Part shown: one piece after another, positions 1 to 7,158 of the stretch
Layout of the letters: the number at the start of each line of letters is the position of its first letter
Position numbering within the stretch: position 1 is the first letter of the stretch
NCBI GenBank assembly: GCA_023416135.1
Contig: JAEZIF010000065.1
Coordinates: 1-17,109 of the forward strand
Direction: 5' to 3'
DNA length: 17,109 nt
Origin: Pseudomonadota bacterium
Lineage (GTDB): Bacteria; Pseudomonadota; Alphaproteobacteria; Reyranellales; Reyranellaceae
Position numbers and translations under genes: made by a program
The notes under the pieces: generated by a model
What the model was told of the DNA's origin: nothing
Databases searched by the model: none
What the model saw: only the letters and a program-made list of their open reading frames with translations

Positions 1-1
1 G

Positions 2-754
2 CAGAACGTGGCGGGGCTCGAGCGGCTCGGCATCCGGGTCGCCTCGCTCGAGGGCCTGCCGTTCGCCGCCGGCAGCTCGCCGAGCCGCGCCATCATCACC
101 TTCCTCGGCCATTCGAGCTACCAGATCGACACGCCGCAGGGCGTGCGCGCCATCACCGACTACAACGGCGTCAACGGCTTCGGCCGCAAGCCCGACATCG
201 TCACCATGAACAACGCGCACTCCACGCACTTCACCGACGATCCCGAGGAGGGCATCACCTACGTGCTGCGCGGCTGGCCCGCCAATCCCGGCGAGACCGA
301 GGCCAAGCACGACGTGGCGCTGAAGGACATGAAGGTGTGGAACGTGCCGACCAACGCCCGCGACTGGGGCGGGTCGTCGGCGCGCATCAACGGCAACTCG
401 ATCTTCGTCTACGCCATTGCCGATCTCTGCATCGCCCATCTCGGCCATCTGCATCATCGCCTGACCAAGGAGCATCTCGACGAGCTCGGCCGCATCGACG
501 TGCTTATGGTGCCGATCGACGGCGCCTACACCATGGGCATGCCGCTGATGGTCGACGTCATCAAGCAGGTCCAGCCAAAGATCGTTCTGCCCATGCACTA
601 TTGGGGGCGCGCCCAGGTCGATCGCTTCGAGAGCCTGATGTCCGAGCTCGACGCCGATTTCATCTGGCCCGACCGGCGCACCATCGAGGTCGTGCGTGAG
701 GAACTGCCGGAGAAGCTGACCGTGATGGTGGTCGGCGGCAACGGCGGCGATTGA
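2..754 (+). CDS. MBL-fold metallo-hydrolase (UlaG-like), 5'-partial
   Basis: Metallo-beta-lactamase-fold hydrolase; substrate unknown. The reading frame is open to the left edge. A GTG at 8 is possible as a start, but no ribosome site can be seen, so the gene probably begins upstream. Counted from that GTG, the protein has FLGHSSYQI (33-41), typical of the first beta strands of UlaG-like MBL proteins. It also has a metal-site region NNAHSTHFTDD (68-78), a later AHLGHLHH segment and a C-terminal MPMHYWG loop, all histidine-bearing places expected of a dinuclear zinc site. The first motif is H-x-x-H-x-x-D rather than the classic H-x-H-x-D-H, so the metal site may be non-standard. The stop TGA (752-754) overlaps a TTG start of the next gene, so the two are probably co-translated. 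Family is clear; reaction is not. Confidence 0.85.
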   Translation, partial: QNVAGLERLGIRVASLEGLPFAAGSSPSRAIITFLGHSSYQIDTPQGVRAITDYNGVNGFGRKPDIVTMNNAHSTHFTDDPEEGITYVLRGWPANPGETEAKHDVALKDMKVWNVPTNARDWGGSSARINGNSIFVYAIADLCIAHLGHLHHRLTKEHLDELGRIDVLMVPIDGAYTMGMPLMVDVIKQVQPKIVLPMHYWGRAQVDRFESLMSELDADFIWPDRRTIEVVREELPEKLTVMVVGGNGGD

Positions 755-1539
755 GCCTCGGCGTCCATCTCGCCCGCTGGGACCTCGTGCCCGACGGCGA
801 GCCGATCGAGACCCCTTCGAGCCTGCTCCTGGCCGTTCGCCACGACGGCGTGCCGGCCATGCTGAAAATCGCGCGCGAAGAGGAGGAGCGCCGCGGCGCC
901 GTCCTGATGGCCTGGTGGGACGGTGACGGAGCGGCGAAGGTCCTGGCCCGCCACGGCGAGGCGCTGCTGATGGAGCGTGCGGCCGGCCCGCTCTCGCTCG
1001 CGGCCATGGTCGCTGCTGGCAAGGACGACGAAGCCAGCCGCATTCTCTGCCAGGTGACCGTGCGCCTGCATGCACCACGCCCGGCACCGCCATCGGAACT
1101 CGTTCCTCTGACATACTGGTTCCAGGCCCTCGCCCCGGCTGCCCGGATACATGGCGGCCTGCTCGCCCGGGCGGACCGGGCAGCGCAGGCGCTGCTCGCC
1201 GATCCTCGCGACGCCGTGGTGCTGCATGGCGACATCCATCACGGCAACGTTCTCGACGGCGGCGAACGCGGCTGGCTTGCCATCGATCCCAAGGGACTTT
1301 TGGGCGAACGGACCTTCGACTTCGTCAACATCCTGCGCAATCCCGACGCCGCCACGGCGCAGAGGCCCGGACGATTCGCACGGCAGATCGAGGTGCTGGC
1401 CGCCGCCGCATCGGTCGAGCGGGAGCGTCTCCTCGACTGGACACTGGCCTTCGCCGGCCTGTCGGCGGCGTGGCATCTGGCCGACGGTACATCGCCCGAT
1501 CTCGACCTCGCCGTCGCGCGTCTCGCGCTGATCCGATAG
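751..1539 (+). CDS. APH(6)-type aminoglycoside/hydroxyurea kinase-like phosphotransferase
   Basis: Kinase-like protein of the APH_6_hur family, whose known members phosphorylate streptomycin (6-position) or hydroxyurea. The 262-residue length suits the family. Visible motifs are a candidate ATP-binding lysine (MLKI, K39), the catalytic loop HGDIHHGN (159-166; D161 base, N166 metal ligand) and a Mg-binding IDPKG (178-182) followed by LLGERTFDFVNIL. This closely resembles the WLAIDPKGLxGERxFD stretch I remember from streptomycin 6-kinases. The start is TTG at 751, sharing TTGA with the upstream stop; I see no upstream in-frame ATG or GTG. The next in-frame option is a GTG near 787, which would cut the N-lobe. 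Nothing proves antibiotic resistance: chromosomal relatives in environmental bacteria often lack a known substrate. It ends 29 bp before the alcohol dehydrogenase. Confidence 0.88.
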   Translation: MSLGVHLARWDLVPDGEPIETPSSLLLAVRHDGVPAMLKIAREEEERRGAVLMAWWDGDGAAKVLARHGEALLMERAAGPLSLAAMVAAGKDDEASRILCQVTVRLHAPRPAPPSELVPLTYWFQALAPAARIHGGLLARADRAAQALLADPRDAVVLHGDIHHGNVLDGGERGWLAIDPKGLLGERTFDFVNILRNPDAATAQRPGRFARQIEVLAAAASVERERLLDWTLAFAGLSAAWHLADGTSPDLDLAVARLALIR

Positions 1540-1568
1540 AATCCTTGCAACGACAATCGGAGGAAGCG

Positions 1569-2621
1569 ATGCGTGGCGTGACCTTTCCCGGCGAGCGTGC
1601 CGTCGAGATCATGAACTTCCCCGATCCCACACCGGGTCCGGGCGAATTGGTGCTCGAGATGAAGGCCTCCGGCATGTGCGGATCCGACCTGCACCAGTAT
1701 CGCCGGCCGAAGAACATGCCGCGGACCGGATCGGGTATCCCGCCGAGCACCGATCCCGTCATTGCCGGACACGAGCCTTGTGGTGTCGTCGTCGCGGTCG
1801 GGCCCGGAGTCACGGCCGCGGAAGCCAAGGTCGGCGACCGCATGATGGTGCATCACTACCAGGGCTGCACCCAATGCAGCCATTGCCGTTCCGGCTGGCA
1901 GCAGCTCTGCCAGGAAGTGCCGGTGAAGGTCTACGGCAACAATGCGCATGGCGGCCACGCCAGATACCTGAAGGTGCCGGCCAACACGATGGTGCCGCTG
2001 CCCGAAGCGCTCAGCTTCACGGCGGGTGCCGCCATCTCCTGCGGTTCGGGCACCGCCTATGGCGCGCTGCGGCGCATGAACGTCTCCGGCCGCGATACGA
2101 TCGCCATCTTCGGCCAGGGACCGGTCGGCCTTGCCGGCACGCAGTTCGCCAAGGCGATGGGCGCCCGCGTGATTGCGCTCGACACCAACGCGCAGCGGCT
2201 GGAGCGCGCCCGCGAGTTCGGCGCCGACGAGCTGGTCAATCCGGGCTCGAACGATCCCGTCGCGGCGATCAAGGAGCTGACCGGAGGCAAGTACGCCGAC
2301 CTGACGCTCGATACGTCGAGCAACCGCGATGCGCGGCTCAACGCCATCCGCAGCACCAAGGTCTGGGGCACCATGTGCTTCGTCGGCGAGGGCGGGGACG
2401 TCACGATCGACGTCAGCCCGCACCTGCTCCGGCGCCAGATGACGCTGATCGCCTCGTGGACGTTCTCCACCGTGATCCAGGCCGAGTGCGCGGCGTTCTG
2501 CATCGAGCGCAAGATCGATGTCGACAAGCTGTTCACGCACCGCTGGTCGCTCGACCAGGCGGACGAGGCCTACAAGCTGTTCGACAAGCAGGCGGACGGC
2601 AAGGGCGTGTTCATCATCTGA
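1569..2621 (+). CDS. Zinc-dependent alcohol dehydrogenase (MDR family)
   Basis: Medium-chain NAD(P)-dependent alcohol/polyol dehydrogenase of 350 aa, normal for the family. The N-terminal GroES-like domain carries probable catalytic-zinc ligands C37 (GMCGSD) and H68-E69 (AGHEPCG). A four-cysteine structural zinc lobe follows at C100, C103, C106 and C114. The Rossmann domain has FGQGPVGLAG (181-190), and the acidic D205 after the second strand (VIALD) favours NAD over NADP. The ATG at 1569 is preceded by CGGAGGAAG at ideal spacing; the frame extends upstream to 1470, but that extension is arginine-rich and overlaps the kinase gene. The alcohol substrate cannot be deduced; threonine/sorbitol-dehydrogenase-like members share this layout. 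It is the last gene of the plus-strand run and ends 25 bp before a strong hairpin. Confidence 0.95.
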   Translation: MRGVTFPGERAVEIMNFPDPTPGPGELVLEMKASGMCGSDLHQYRRPKNMPRTGSGIPPSTDPVIAGHEPCGVVVAVGPGVTAAEAKVGDRMMVHHYQGCTQCSHCRSGWQQLCQEVPVKVYGNNAHGGHARYLKVPANTMVPLPEALSFTAGAAISCGSGTAYGALRRMNVSGRDTIAIFGQGPVGLAGTQFAKAMGARVIALDTNAQRLERAREFGADELVNPGSNDPVAAIKELTGGKYADLTLDTSSNRDARLNAIRSTKVWGTMCFVGEGGDVTIDVSPHLLRRQMTLIASWTFSTVIQAECAAFCIERKIDVDKLFTHRWSLDQADEAYKLFDKQADGKGVFII

Positions 2622-2646
2622 CCCGCGCCGAGTGGCGAGAGCACAT

Positions 2647-2673
2647 TCCGTCCGGCCGATCGAGCCGGACGGA
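2647..2673. terminator. Perfect 10-bp hairpin between convergent genes
   Basis: TCCGTCCGGC (2647-2656), a 7-nt loop and GCCGGACGGA (2664-2673) form a perfect stem in the 74-bp gap between the alcohol dehydrogenase stop (2621) and the stop of the convergent secreted-protein gene (2696). Position and symmetry suit a bidirectional terminator. There is no clear T-run on either side, so it may instead only stabilise 3' ends. Confidence 0.55.
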
Positions 2674-2695
2674 TGCCGTTGCAGGGGACGGGAGT

Positions 2696-3037
2696 TCAGC
2701 GACCGATCTGTCGGCTGACCCAGTTCTCCTGCTGATTGAGCGCCTGCTGTTCCGTTCGGGTGATATGGCCCCCGTTTATTGCCGCCATGTTGCGCTCCTC
2801 CCGGCGGATGAAACGATCGTCGCGGCGAAGCCTGTGCGCCTGGCCGCGGGAGATCTCGCCTTCGCGGTATTCACGATTGATGCGACGGGACTGATTCCCC
2901 AGGCGATCGTTCACCTGATCGCGCCGCGGATGGTGTGCTTCCCACGCGTTCTCGGCGAACGCACTGCTCGCCGCGCCCGAGGCGAGCATGCCGGCGAAGA
3001 CGATCATGGTCAGTCTGACGAACTTGGCCGCTGTCAT
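2696..3037 (-). CDS. Small exported basic protein of unknown function
   Basis: A 113-aa protein with a classical signal peptide: a short basic start, a hydrophobic core (about 9-20) and a likely signal-peptidase site after AFA (26-28). The mature part, about 85 aa, is highly charged and helical. It has RRINREYREGEISRGQAHRL and then a related RR/E-rich segment ending GGHITRTEQQALNQQEN. It resembles small periplasmic proteins annotated as hypothetical in many proteobacteria, in which a helix-loop-helix unit ending in a G-x-I-T/S-x-x-(Q/E) turn recurs; I know no function for them. The ATG at 3037 is preceded on the minus strand by CTAGGAGCAGCTC, a good ribosome site. It is monocistronic: convergent with the alcohol dehydrogenase and separated from poxB by 116 bp containing two hairpins. 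Confidence 0.85.
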   Translation of the reverse strand: MTAAKFVRLTMIVFAGMLASGAASSAFAENAWEAHHPRRDQVNDRLGNQSRRINREYREGEISRGQAHRLRRDDRFIRREERNMAAINGGHITRTEQQALNQQENWVSRQIGR

Positions 3038-3060
3038 GAGCTGCTCCTAGCTGGTTGATC

Positions 3061-3092
3061 GGGGTCGCCCGTGAAGCAATGACCTCGACCCC
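3061..3092. repeat. Inverted repeat upstream of the small exported protein gene
   Basis: GGGGTCG (3061-3067) and CGACCCC (3086-3092) are perfect 7-bp inverted arms around an 18-nt loop, 24 bp upstream of the minus-strand start at 3037. It could be an operator or a leader hairpin for that gene. I see no convincing promoter hexamers around it. Confidence 0.3.
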
Positions 3093-3117
3093 TTGAGCGC
3101 GATACGCGGCCAGCCCG

Positions 3118-3135
3118 CGGCGCGTGCCCGCGCCG
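3118..3135 (-). terminator. GC-rich hairpin downstream of poxB
   Basis: CGGCGCG (3118-3124) and CGCGCCG (3129-3135) form a perfect 7-bp stem with a 4-nt loop, 19 bp beyond the poxB stop. It is a plausible transcription stop for poxB, but there is no U-tract after the stem, so an intrinsic terminator is only one reading. Confidence 0.35.
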
Positions 3136-3153
3136 GATTACAACAGTCTTTCG

Positions 3154-4872
3154 TCAGATCCTGAGATTGACGCGCGCCAGGTCGACGACCTGGGCGGCGC
3201 GGCCGTCCATCACCGCCTTCAGCAGGAACAGGTTGAAGTTCAGCGCCTGGCCGATCGTCGCCTTGGGCGGCATGGCGAGCTCCTGGCGGGCGCTCACGAC
3301 GTCGACCAGGGCGGGGCCGTCGTGCGCCAGGGCGTCGCGCAGGGCGGCCTCGAGGTCGCCCGGAGCCTCGACGCGAACGCCCTTGATGCCCATGGCCTCG
3401 GCCATGGCGGCGAAATTGGGATTCTTGAGCTCGCAGCCCACGTCCAGGAACCCGCTCGCCTTCATCTCCATCTCGACGAAGCCCAGGGTGCCGTTGTTCA
3501 GCACCACCACCTTAACCGGCAGGCCGAGCTGGGTGAGACTGATGAAGTCGCCCATCATCATCGAGAAGCCGCCGTCGCCCGACATCGACACGACTTGCCG
3601 CTTGGGGAAGGCTGCCTGTGCGCCGATCGCCTGCAGGAGCGCATTGGCCATCGAGCCGTGGTTGAACGAGCCGATCAGCCGGCGCCTGCCGTTCATTTTC
3701 AGGTAGCGCGCTGCCCACACGGTCTGGGTGCCGACGTCGCAGGTGAAGACTGCGTCGTCGCCGGCGAGGTCGCTCAGGAGCCGCGCAACGTACTGCGGAT
3801 GGATGGTCTTGCCGCCCGGCTTGCCCTCGGCGAGCTTGTCGAGGTCGGCGCGCGCCTTGCCGTAGTGGGCGACGGCGGCATCGAGGAACTTCGAGTCCGT
3901 GCGCTTGCTGATCTTCGGCATGAGGGCCGCGACCGTCGTCTTGACGTCGCCGACGACGCCCAGTGCCAGATGACAGCGGTTGCCGAGGCTCTCGGCGCGG
4001 ATGTCGACCTGCGCCACCGTGGCGCCCTCGGGGTAGAACTGGCGGTAGGGGAAGTCGCAACCCAGCAGCAGCAGCGTGTCGCAGGCCTTCATGGCGGCAT
4101 AGCCCGACGCGAAGCCGATCAGGCCGGTCATGCCGACATCGTAGGGATTGTCGTACTCGACATGCTCCTTGCCGCGCAGCGAATGCACGATCGGCGCCTT
4201 GAGCGCGCCGGCCAGCGCCACGATCTCGGCATGGGCGCCGGCGCAGCCTGCGCCGCACATCAGGGTGATGCGGTCGCCGTCGTTCAGGAGCTTGGCCAGG
4301 GCATCGAGGTCGGCATCGGCCGGGCGCACCACCGGCGGCCGGGGCGTCAGCCATTTGGCGGGCTTGGCGTCGGTCGATTGCAGGGCGACGTCGCCTGGAA
4401 TGACGATTACCGCCACGCCGCGCTCGGCGACGGCGATGCGGATCGCCTTCTCGAGAATGCGCGGCATCTGCTCGACGTTGGAGACGAGCTCGACATAGTG
4501 CGAGCATTCGGCGAACAGCTGCTCGGGATGGGTCTCCTGGAAGTAGGAGCCGCCGATCTCCGCGCTCGGAATGTGGGCCGCGATCGCCACTACCGGCACT
4601 CGGCTGCGCTGGCAGTCGAACAGGCCGTTGATCAGGTGCAGGTTGCCCGGCCCGCAGCTTCCGGCGCAGACCGCGAGCTCGCCGGTGAGATGGGCCTCGG
4701 CGCCGGCGGCGAAGGCCGCGGCTTCCTCGTGGCGCATGTGGATCCAGTCGATCTTCTTCTGCTTGCGCAACGAATCGGTGAAGCCGTTCAGTGAGTCGCC
4801 GACCACGCCGTAGATGCGCTTCACGCCGGCGACAGTCAGGGTCTGGGCCATCAGGTCGGCGACGGTCGGCAT
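3154..4872 (-). CDS. poxB: Pyruvate dehydrogenase (quinone), PoxB
   Basis: Thiamine-diphosphate and FAD-dependent enzyme that decarboxylates pyruvate to acetate and CO2, passing electrons to membrane quinone. The 572 residues equal the E. coli PoxB length as I remember it, and stretches are nearly identical, such as ELAVCAGSCGPGNLHLINGL (65-84). The catalytic Glu of the ThDP site is E49 (RHEE); the ThDP/Mg motif starts at GDGG (432-435) and reaches LNNGTLGF (458-465). The C-terminal 25 residues keep the amphipathic pattern of the E. coli membrane-binding tail (LLKAVMDGRAAQVVDLARVN). The ATG at 4872 has an upstream GGAG at normal spacing. It is single, divergent from a small membrane-protein gene across a 190-bp gap. 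Other acetolactate-synthase-like enzymes are less likely given the tail and the FAD-region similarity. Confidence 0.95.
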   Translation of the reverse strand: MPTVADLMAQTLTVAGVKRIYGVVGDSLNGFTDSLRKQKKIDWIHMRHEEAAAFAAGAEAHLTGELAVCAGSCGPGNLHLINGLFDCQRSRVPVVAIAAHIPSAEIGGSYFQETHPEQLFAECSHYVELVSNVEQMPRILEKAIRIAVAERGVAVIVIPGDVALQSTDAKPAKWLTPRPPVVRPADADLDALAKLLNDGDRITLMCGAGCAGAHAEIVALAGALKAPIVHSLRGKEHVEYDNPYDVGMTGLIGFASGYAAMKACDTLLLLGCDFPYRQFYPEGATVAQVDIRAESLGNRCHLALGVVGDVKTTVAALMPKISKRTDSKFLDAAVAHYGKARADLDKLAEGKPGGKTIHPQYVARLLSDLAGDDAVFTCDVGTQTVWAARYLKMNGRRRLIGSFNHGSMANALLQAIGAQAAFPKRQVVSMSGDGGFSMMMGDFISLTQLGLPVKVVVLNNGTLGFVEMEMKASGFLDVGCELKNPNFAAMAEAMGIKGVRVEAPGDLEAALRDALAHDGPALVDVVSARQELAMPPKATIGQALNFNLFLLKAVMDGRAAQVVDLARVNLRI

Positions 4873-5062
4873 CGGAAGCTCCGTTTTTGGGTTACTGAGC
4901 GCGGACTATGCCACGCGCCGACCCGTGCGCGAAGCAATAGGAGATAGACCCGGCGCCGCAAGGAGCGTACGGACAACACACTAAGCAAGTCAGCGGTGTT
5001 TTGCGTCCCACCGGACTCGCATTGCTTCAACAAGTGCGCAGGCTCCGGCCAAAGGATGACCG

Positions 5063-5401
5063 ATGTCCCCAAGTGACGCGGTATTGCTTGCCCTGACGAT
5101 TTCGATCTTTGCCTGCGGCGCGGCTCTGCTCTCGTACAGGTTCTACGTGGCGTATCGTGGCTGGTCTCTCGGCGCGTTTGGCTGCAAGCCGCATCTTCCC
5201 GGCATCCTGGGAACCGCCCTGATGGCCTTCGCGATCCTTTTCGCATCGTCTCTGGGATGGCCGTACGCCATCGTGGCGGTACTTGGTGGATTCGCCGTCT
5301 CGTACTTGTATGTGTACGTCTTCCAGATGTGGGCCGGGGCGGCGCTGCTCGGGCCGTTGCTCGCCGTGCTGTCGATCTTCCTGATGCCCGTCTCGCCATA
5401 G
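5063..5401 (+). CDS. Small integral membrane protein, unknown function
   Basis: A 112-aa very hydrophobic protein with about four membrane segments (roughly 7-25, 47-62, 65-84 and 88-108). The only longer polar stretch is the basic/aromatic loop YRFYVAYRGWSLGAFGCKPH (25-44). No family recognised. The ATG at 5063 follows AAAGGATGACCG, a usable ribosome site. Composition (few Arg, many Ala/Leu/Phe, C/G-ending codons) supports real coding, whereas the opposite-strand frames are Arg/Ser-rich. The stop lies 3 bp from the stop of the convergent ATP-grasp gene, so there is no room for a separate terminator. The 190 bp upstream, shared with poxB, hold no promoter I can call with confidence. Confidence 0.75.
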   Translation: MSPSDAVLLALTISIFACGAALLSYRFYVAYRGWSLGAFGCKPHLPGILGTALMAFAILFASSLGWPYAIVAVLGGFAVSYLYVYVFQMWAGAALLGPLLAVLSIFLMPVSP

Positions 5402-5404
5402 TCG

Positions 5405-6643
5405 TCAGGCATCATGCCAGACGATGACCGTCCGCAGCTTGCCGTGGGCGCGTCGCAGGGCCACTTCGACTTCGCTTGCATCGTCGCCCTCGGCGAAAAT
5501 GAAACCGAGATAGCGATCGCCCCACGGCAGCGGGTTGATCATGTGGCCGATCGGGATGGTTATGGAAAGACCCGTGATGCCCGGGACGGCGCGCGCCTCT
5601 GCCTGTCCCTCGATGCCCTGCAACACGCCGGCACGTTCGACGGGCAGCATCAGCACGCCGGACGCGCCGCGCGGCGGCTTCAGATCGACCTCGGCACCGA
5701 GAGCGTTCATCAGGATCATCATCTCGAGGCTGACGCCGTCGAGAAAGCGCAGGGAGCGCGAACAGAGGCCGCCGATCGAGCGCGCCGCCAGCTCCAGCAT
5801 GACGGGCCGCGCCAACCCCGATCTCTCGTCGATCCGCAGCTCGGCATGGATCGGGCCGTGACGCAGCCCGAGCGCCCGGGCCGCCCGTTCGGCGAGTGTC
5901 GTGGCGGCGGCAAGCGTCGTTGCCGGCAAACGCGACGGCGTGACGAGCAGGGTTTCCTCGAACGTCGGACCGTCCGGCGTGTCGGGCTTGTCGAAGACCG
6001 CCGTGACTGCGAGCGTTACATCCGTCAGCAGACCGTCGATGCTGATCTCCCATCCCGGAACGTACTCCTCGACCAGGATCGGCTCGCCCTCGGCGCGGCC
6101 GCTCTCGGCGAGGATGGCGCGGATCTCCGCCACTGCCGCCGTCACGGCGGCTTCATCGTCGGCCCGCAGCACGCCGCGGCTGGCGCTGAGCGACACTGGC
6201 TTGACCACGCAGGGAAAGCCGACGTGGTTGCTGTCGGTGCGGCCGCCGGAAAGGATCCGAAAGCCAGGCTGCGCAATTCCTGCTTCGGCCCACAGGCGGC
6301 GTTGCATCGCCTTGTCGGCCGCGGCGGCGACCGCATCGGGCGCGTTGCCGGCGAGGCCAAGTGCTTCGCCCAGCCGAGCCGCCAGCGGCAGCATGTCGGA
6401 ATCGACGGCGACCACCGCGTCGACGCGGCCGGCCGTGGAGAGAAGCCGGCGGACGCTGCCGTCGAGATCGCTTGGATCGACGCGCACCACCGGGTTGCCG
6501 CCCAGCGGCAGGGCTCCGTCGCTGCCGATGACGACATCGAGCTCGAGCCGCTTGGCGGCGTCGACGAAGTCGGTGGCGCGGTAGGTGATCGGCGGCACCA
6601 GCAGCAGGACGCGCCGGCCCTTGACGGTTGCCGGGCCGCTCAT
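5405..6643 (-). CDS. ATP-grasp domain ligase
   Basis: A 412-aa ATP-dependent carboxylate-amine (or thiol) ligase of the ATP-grasp fold; it would activate a carboxylate as acyl-phosphate and join it to a nucleophile, identity unknown. It has an N-terminal pre-ATP-grasp Rossmann-like domain (about 10-110), ATP-binding lysine K148 (FPCVVKPV) with an SASRGV loop, the adenine-site segment VEEYVPG (191-197), and Mg-binding acids E268 (HAELRID) and E284 (MLELAAR) followed by SIGG. The C-terminal 90 residues form a lid-type domain like that in amino-acid ligases. The ATG at 6643 overlaps the Nfu stop (ATGA), so translation is coupled; the frame runs upstream to 6787, but only over the conserved part of Nfu. 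The context (PLP sulfur-amino-acid enzyme, Nfu) suggests an amino-acid-derived substrate, which is inference. Confidence 0.88.
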   Translation of the reverse strand: MSGPATVKGRRVLLLVPPITYRATDFVDAAKRLELDVVIGSDGALPLGGNPVVRVDPSDLDGSVRRLLSTAGRVDAVVAVDSDMLPLAARLGEALGLAGNAPDAVAAAADKAMQRRLWAEAGIAQPGFRILSGGRTDSNHVGFPCVVKPVSLSASRGVLRADDEAAVTAAVAEIRAILAESGRAEGEPILVEEYVPGWEISIDGLLTDVTLAVTAVFDKPDTPDGPTFEETLLVTPSRLPATTLAAATTLAERAARALGLRHGPIHAELRIDERSGLARPVMLELAARSIGGLCSRSLRFLDGVSLEMMILMNALGAEVDLKPPRGASGVLMLPVERAGVLQGIEGQAEARAVPGITGLSITIPIGHMINPLPWGDRYLGFIFAEGDDASEVEVALRRAHGKLRTVIVWHDA

Positions 6644-7158
6644 CGCTTGGCCGCCGAATAGAACGGCTCGCGGCCGGCTTCGTGATCGGTGACGTCGATC
6701 AGTCCGATCACCCCCGTCACCTTTTCCCGCAACAGCGGCTCGATGCCCTGGCGCAAGGTCACCTCGGCCAGGCTGCAGCCCTGGCATCCGCCCTCCAGGC
6801 GCAGGCGGACCCAGCCATTCTCCACCGCGACCACGCTGGCATGTCCGCGATGGGCAGCGATGACGGGATTGATGTCGCGCTCGAGCACGCCGCTCACGAG
6901 GTCGGCGAGGTCGCCGGTGCCGGCCGCCGATGGACCGGCGGGCCCGACGAGGCGCACCGCGACGACCTCGGGCACGGCGCGCCGGATCAGGACATCGATG
7001 CGTTCCATCAGGGGCAGGGCGGCTCCGGGCGAGCCCGTCACCTCGAGGACGACCGTGCCATCCTCGACCCCGAGCACGCGGATCTCGCCGCCGCGGGCGA
7101 TCACGGACGGCAGGATGCTCGCCTGCAGCGCGGCGGTGACTTCGTCAGCGATTGCCAC
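6640..7158 (-). CDS. NifU-like (Nfu) Fe-S scaffold protein with duplicated domain
   Basis: A 172-aa protein with two copies of the NifU C-terminal fold. The second copy (about 90-158) is intact: GGCQGCSLAEVTLRQGIEPLL carries the cluster-binding C125-x-x-C128. The first copy (about 8-72) aligns with it (LPSVIARGGEIRVLGVEDG against INPVIAAHRGHASVVAVENG), but its cysteines are replaced by GSPGAALP. Nfu proteins hold and transfer [4Fe-4S] or [2Fe-2S] clusters as CxxC-bridged dimers. The usual bacterial Nfu has one CxxC domain, sometimes with a degenerate A-type domain in front, so this degenerate-Nfu plus Nfu arrangement is less common. GTG at 7158 is the start, inside the 3' end of the PLP gene (14-bp overlap); the next in-frame Met is residue 51. 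It is followed by the ATP-grasp gene with an ATGA overlap. Confidence 0.9.
   Translation of the reverse strand: MAIADEVTAALQASILPSVIARGGEIRVLGVEDGTVVLEVTGSPGAALPLMERIDVLIRRAVPEVVAVRLVGPAGPSAAGTGDLADLVSGVLERDINPVIAAHRGHASVVAVENGWVRLRLEGGCQGCSLAEVTLRQGIEPLLREKVTGVIGLIDVTDHEAGREPFYSAAKR

Noticed and set aside
1470..1568. Upstream extension of the alcohol dehydrogenase start
   Set aside because: It is Arg/Ser-rich and overlaps the kinase 3' end; the ATG at 1569 has an ideal ribosome site and the usual family N-terminus.
3124..4794. Long plus-strand open frame (about 556 codons) opposite poxB
   Set aside because: Antisense shadow; the minus strand is an unmistakable full-length PoxB.
4873..5062. 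Promoter hexamers in the poxB/membrane-protein divergent gap
   Set aside because: Candidates such as TTGCTT or TTGCGT lack a partner at acceptable spacing; I could not support a specific call. An imperfect inverted pairing around 4973-5010 was also too weak.
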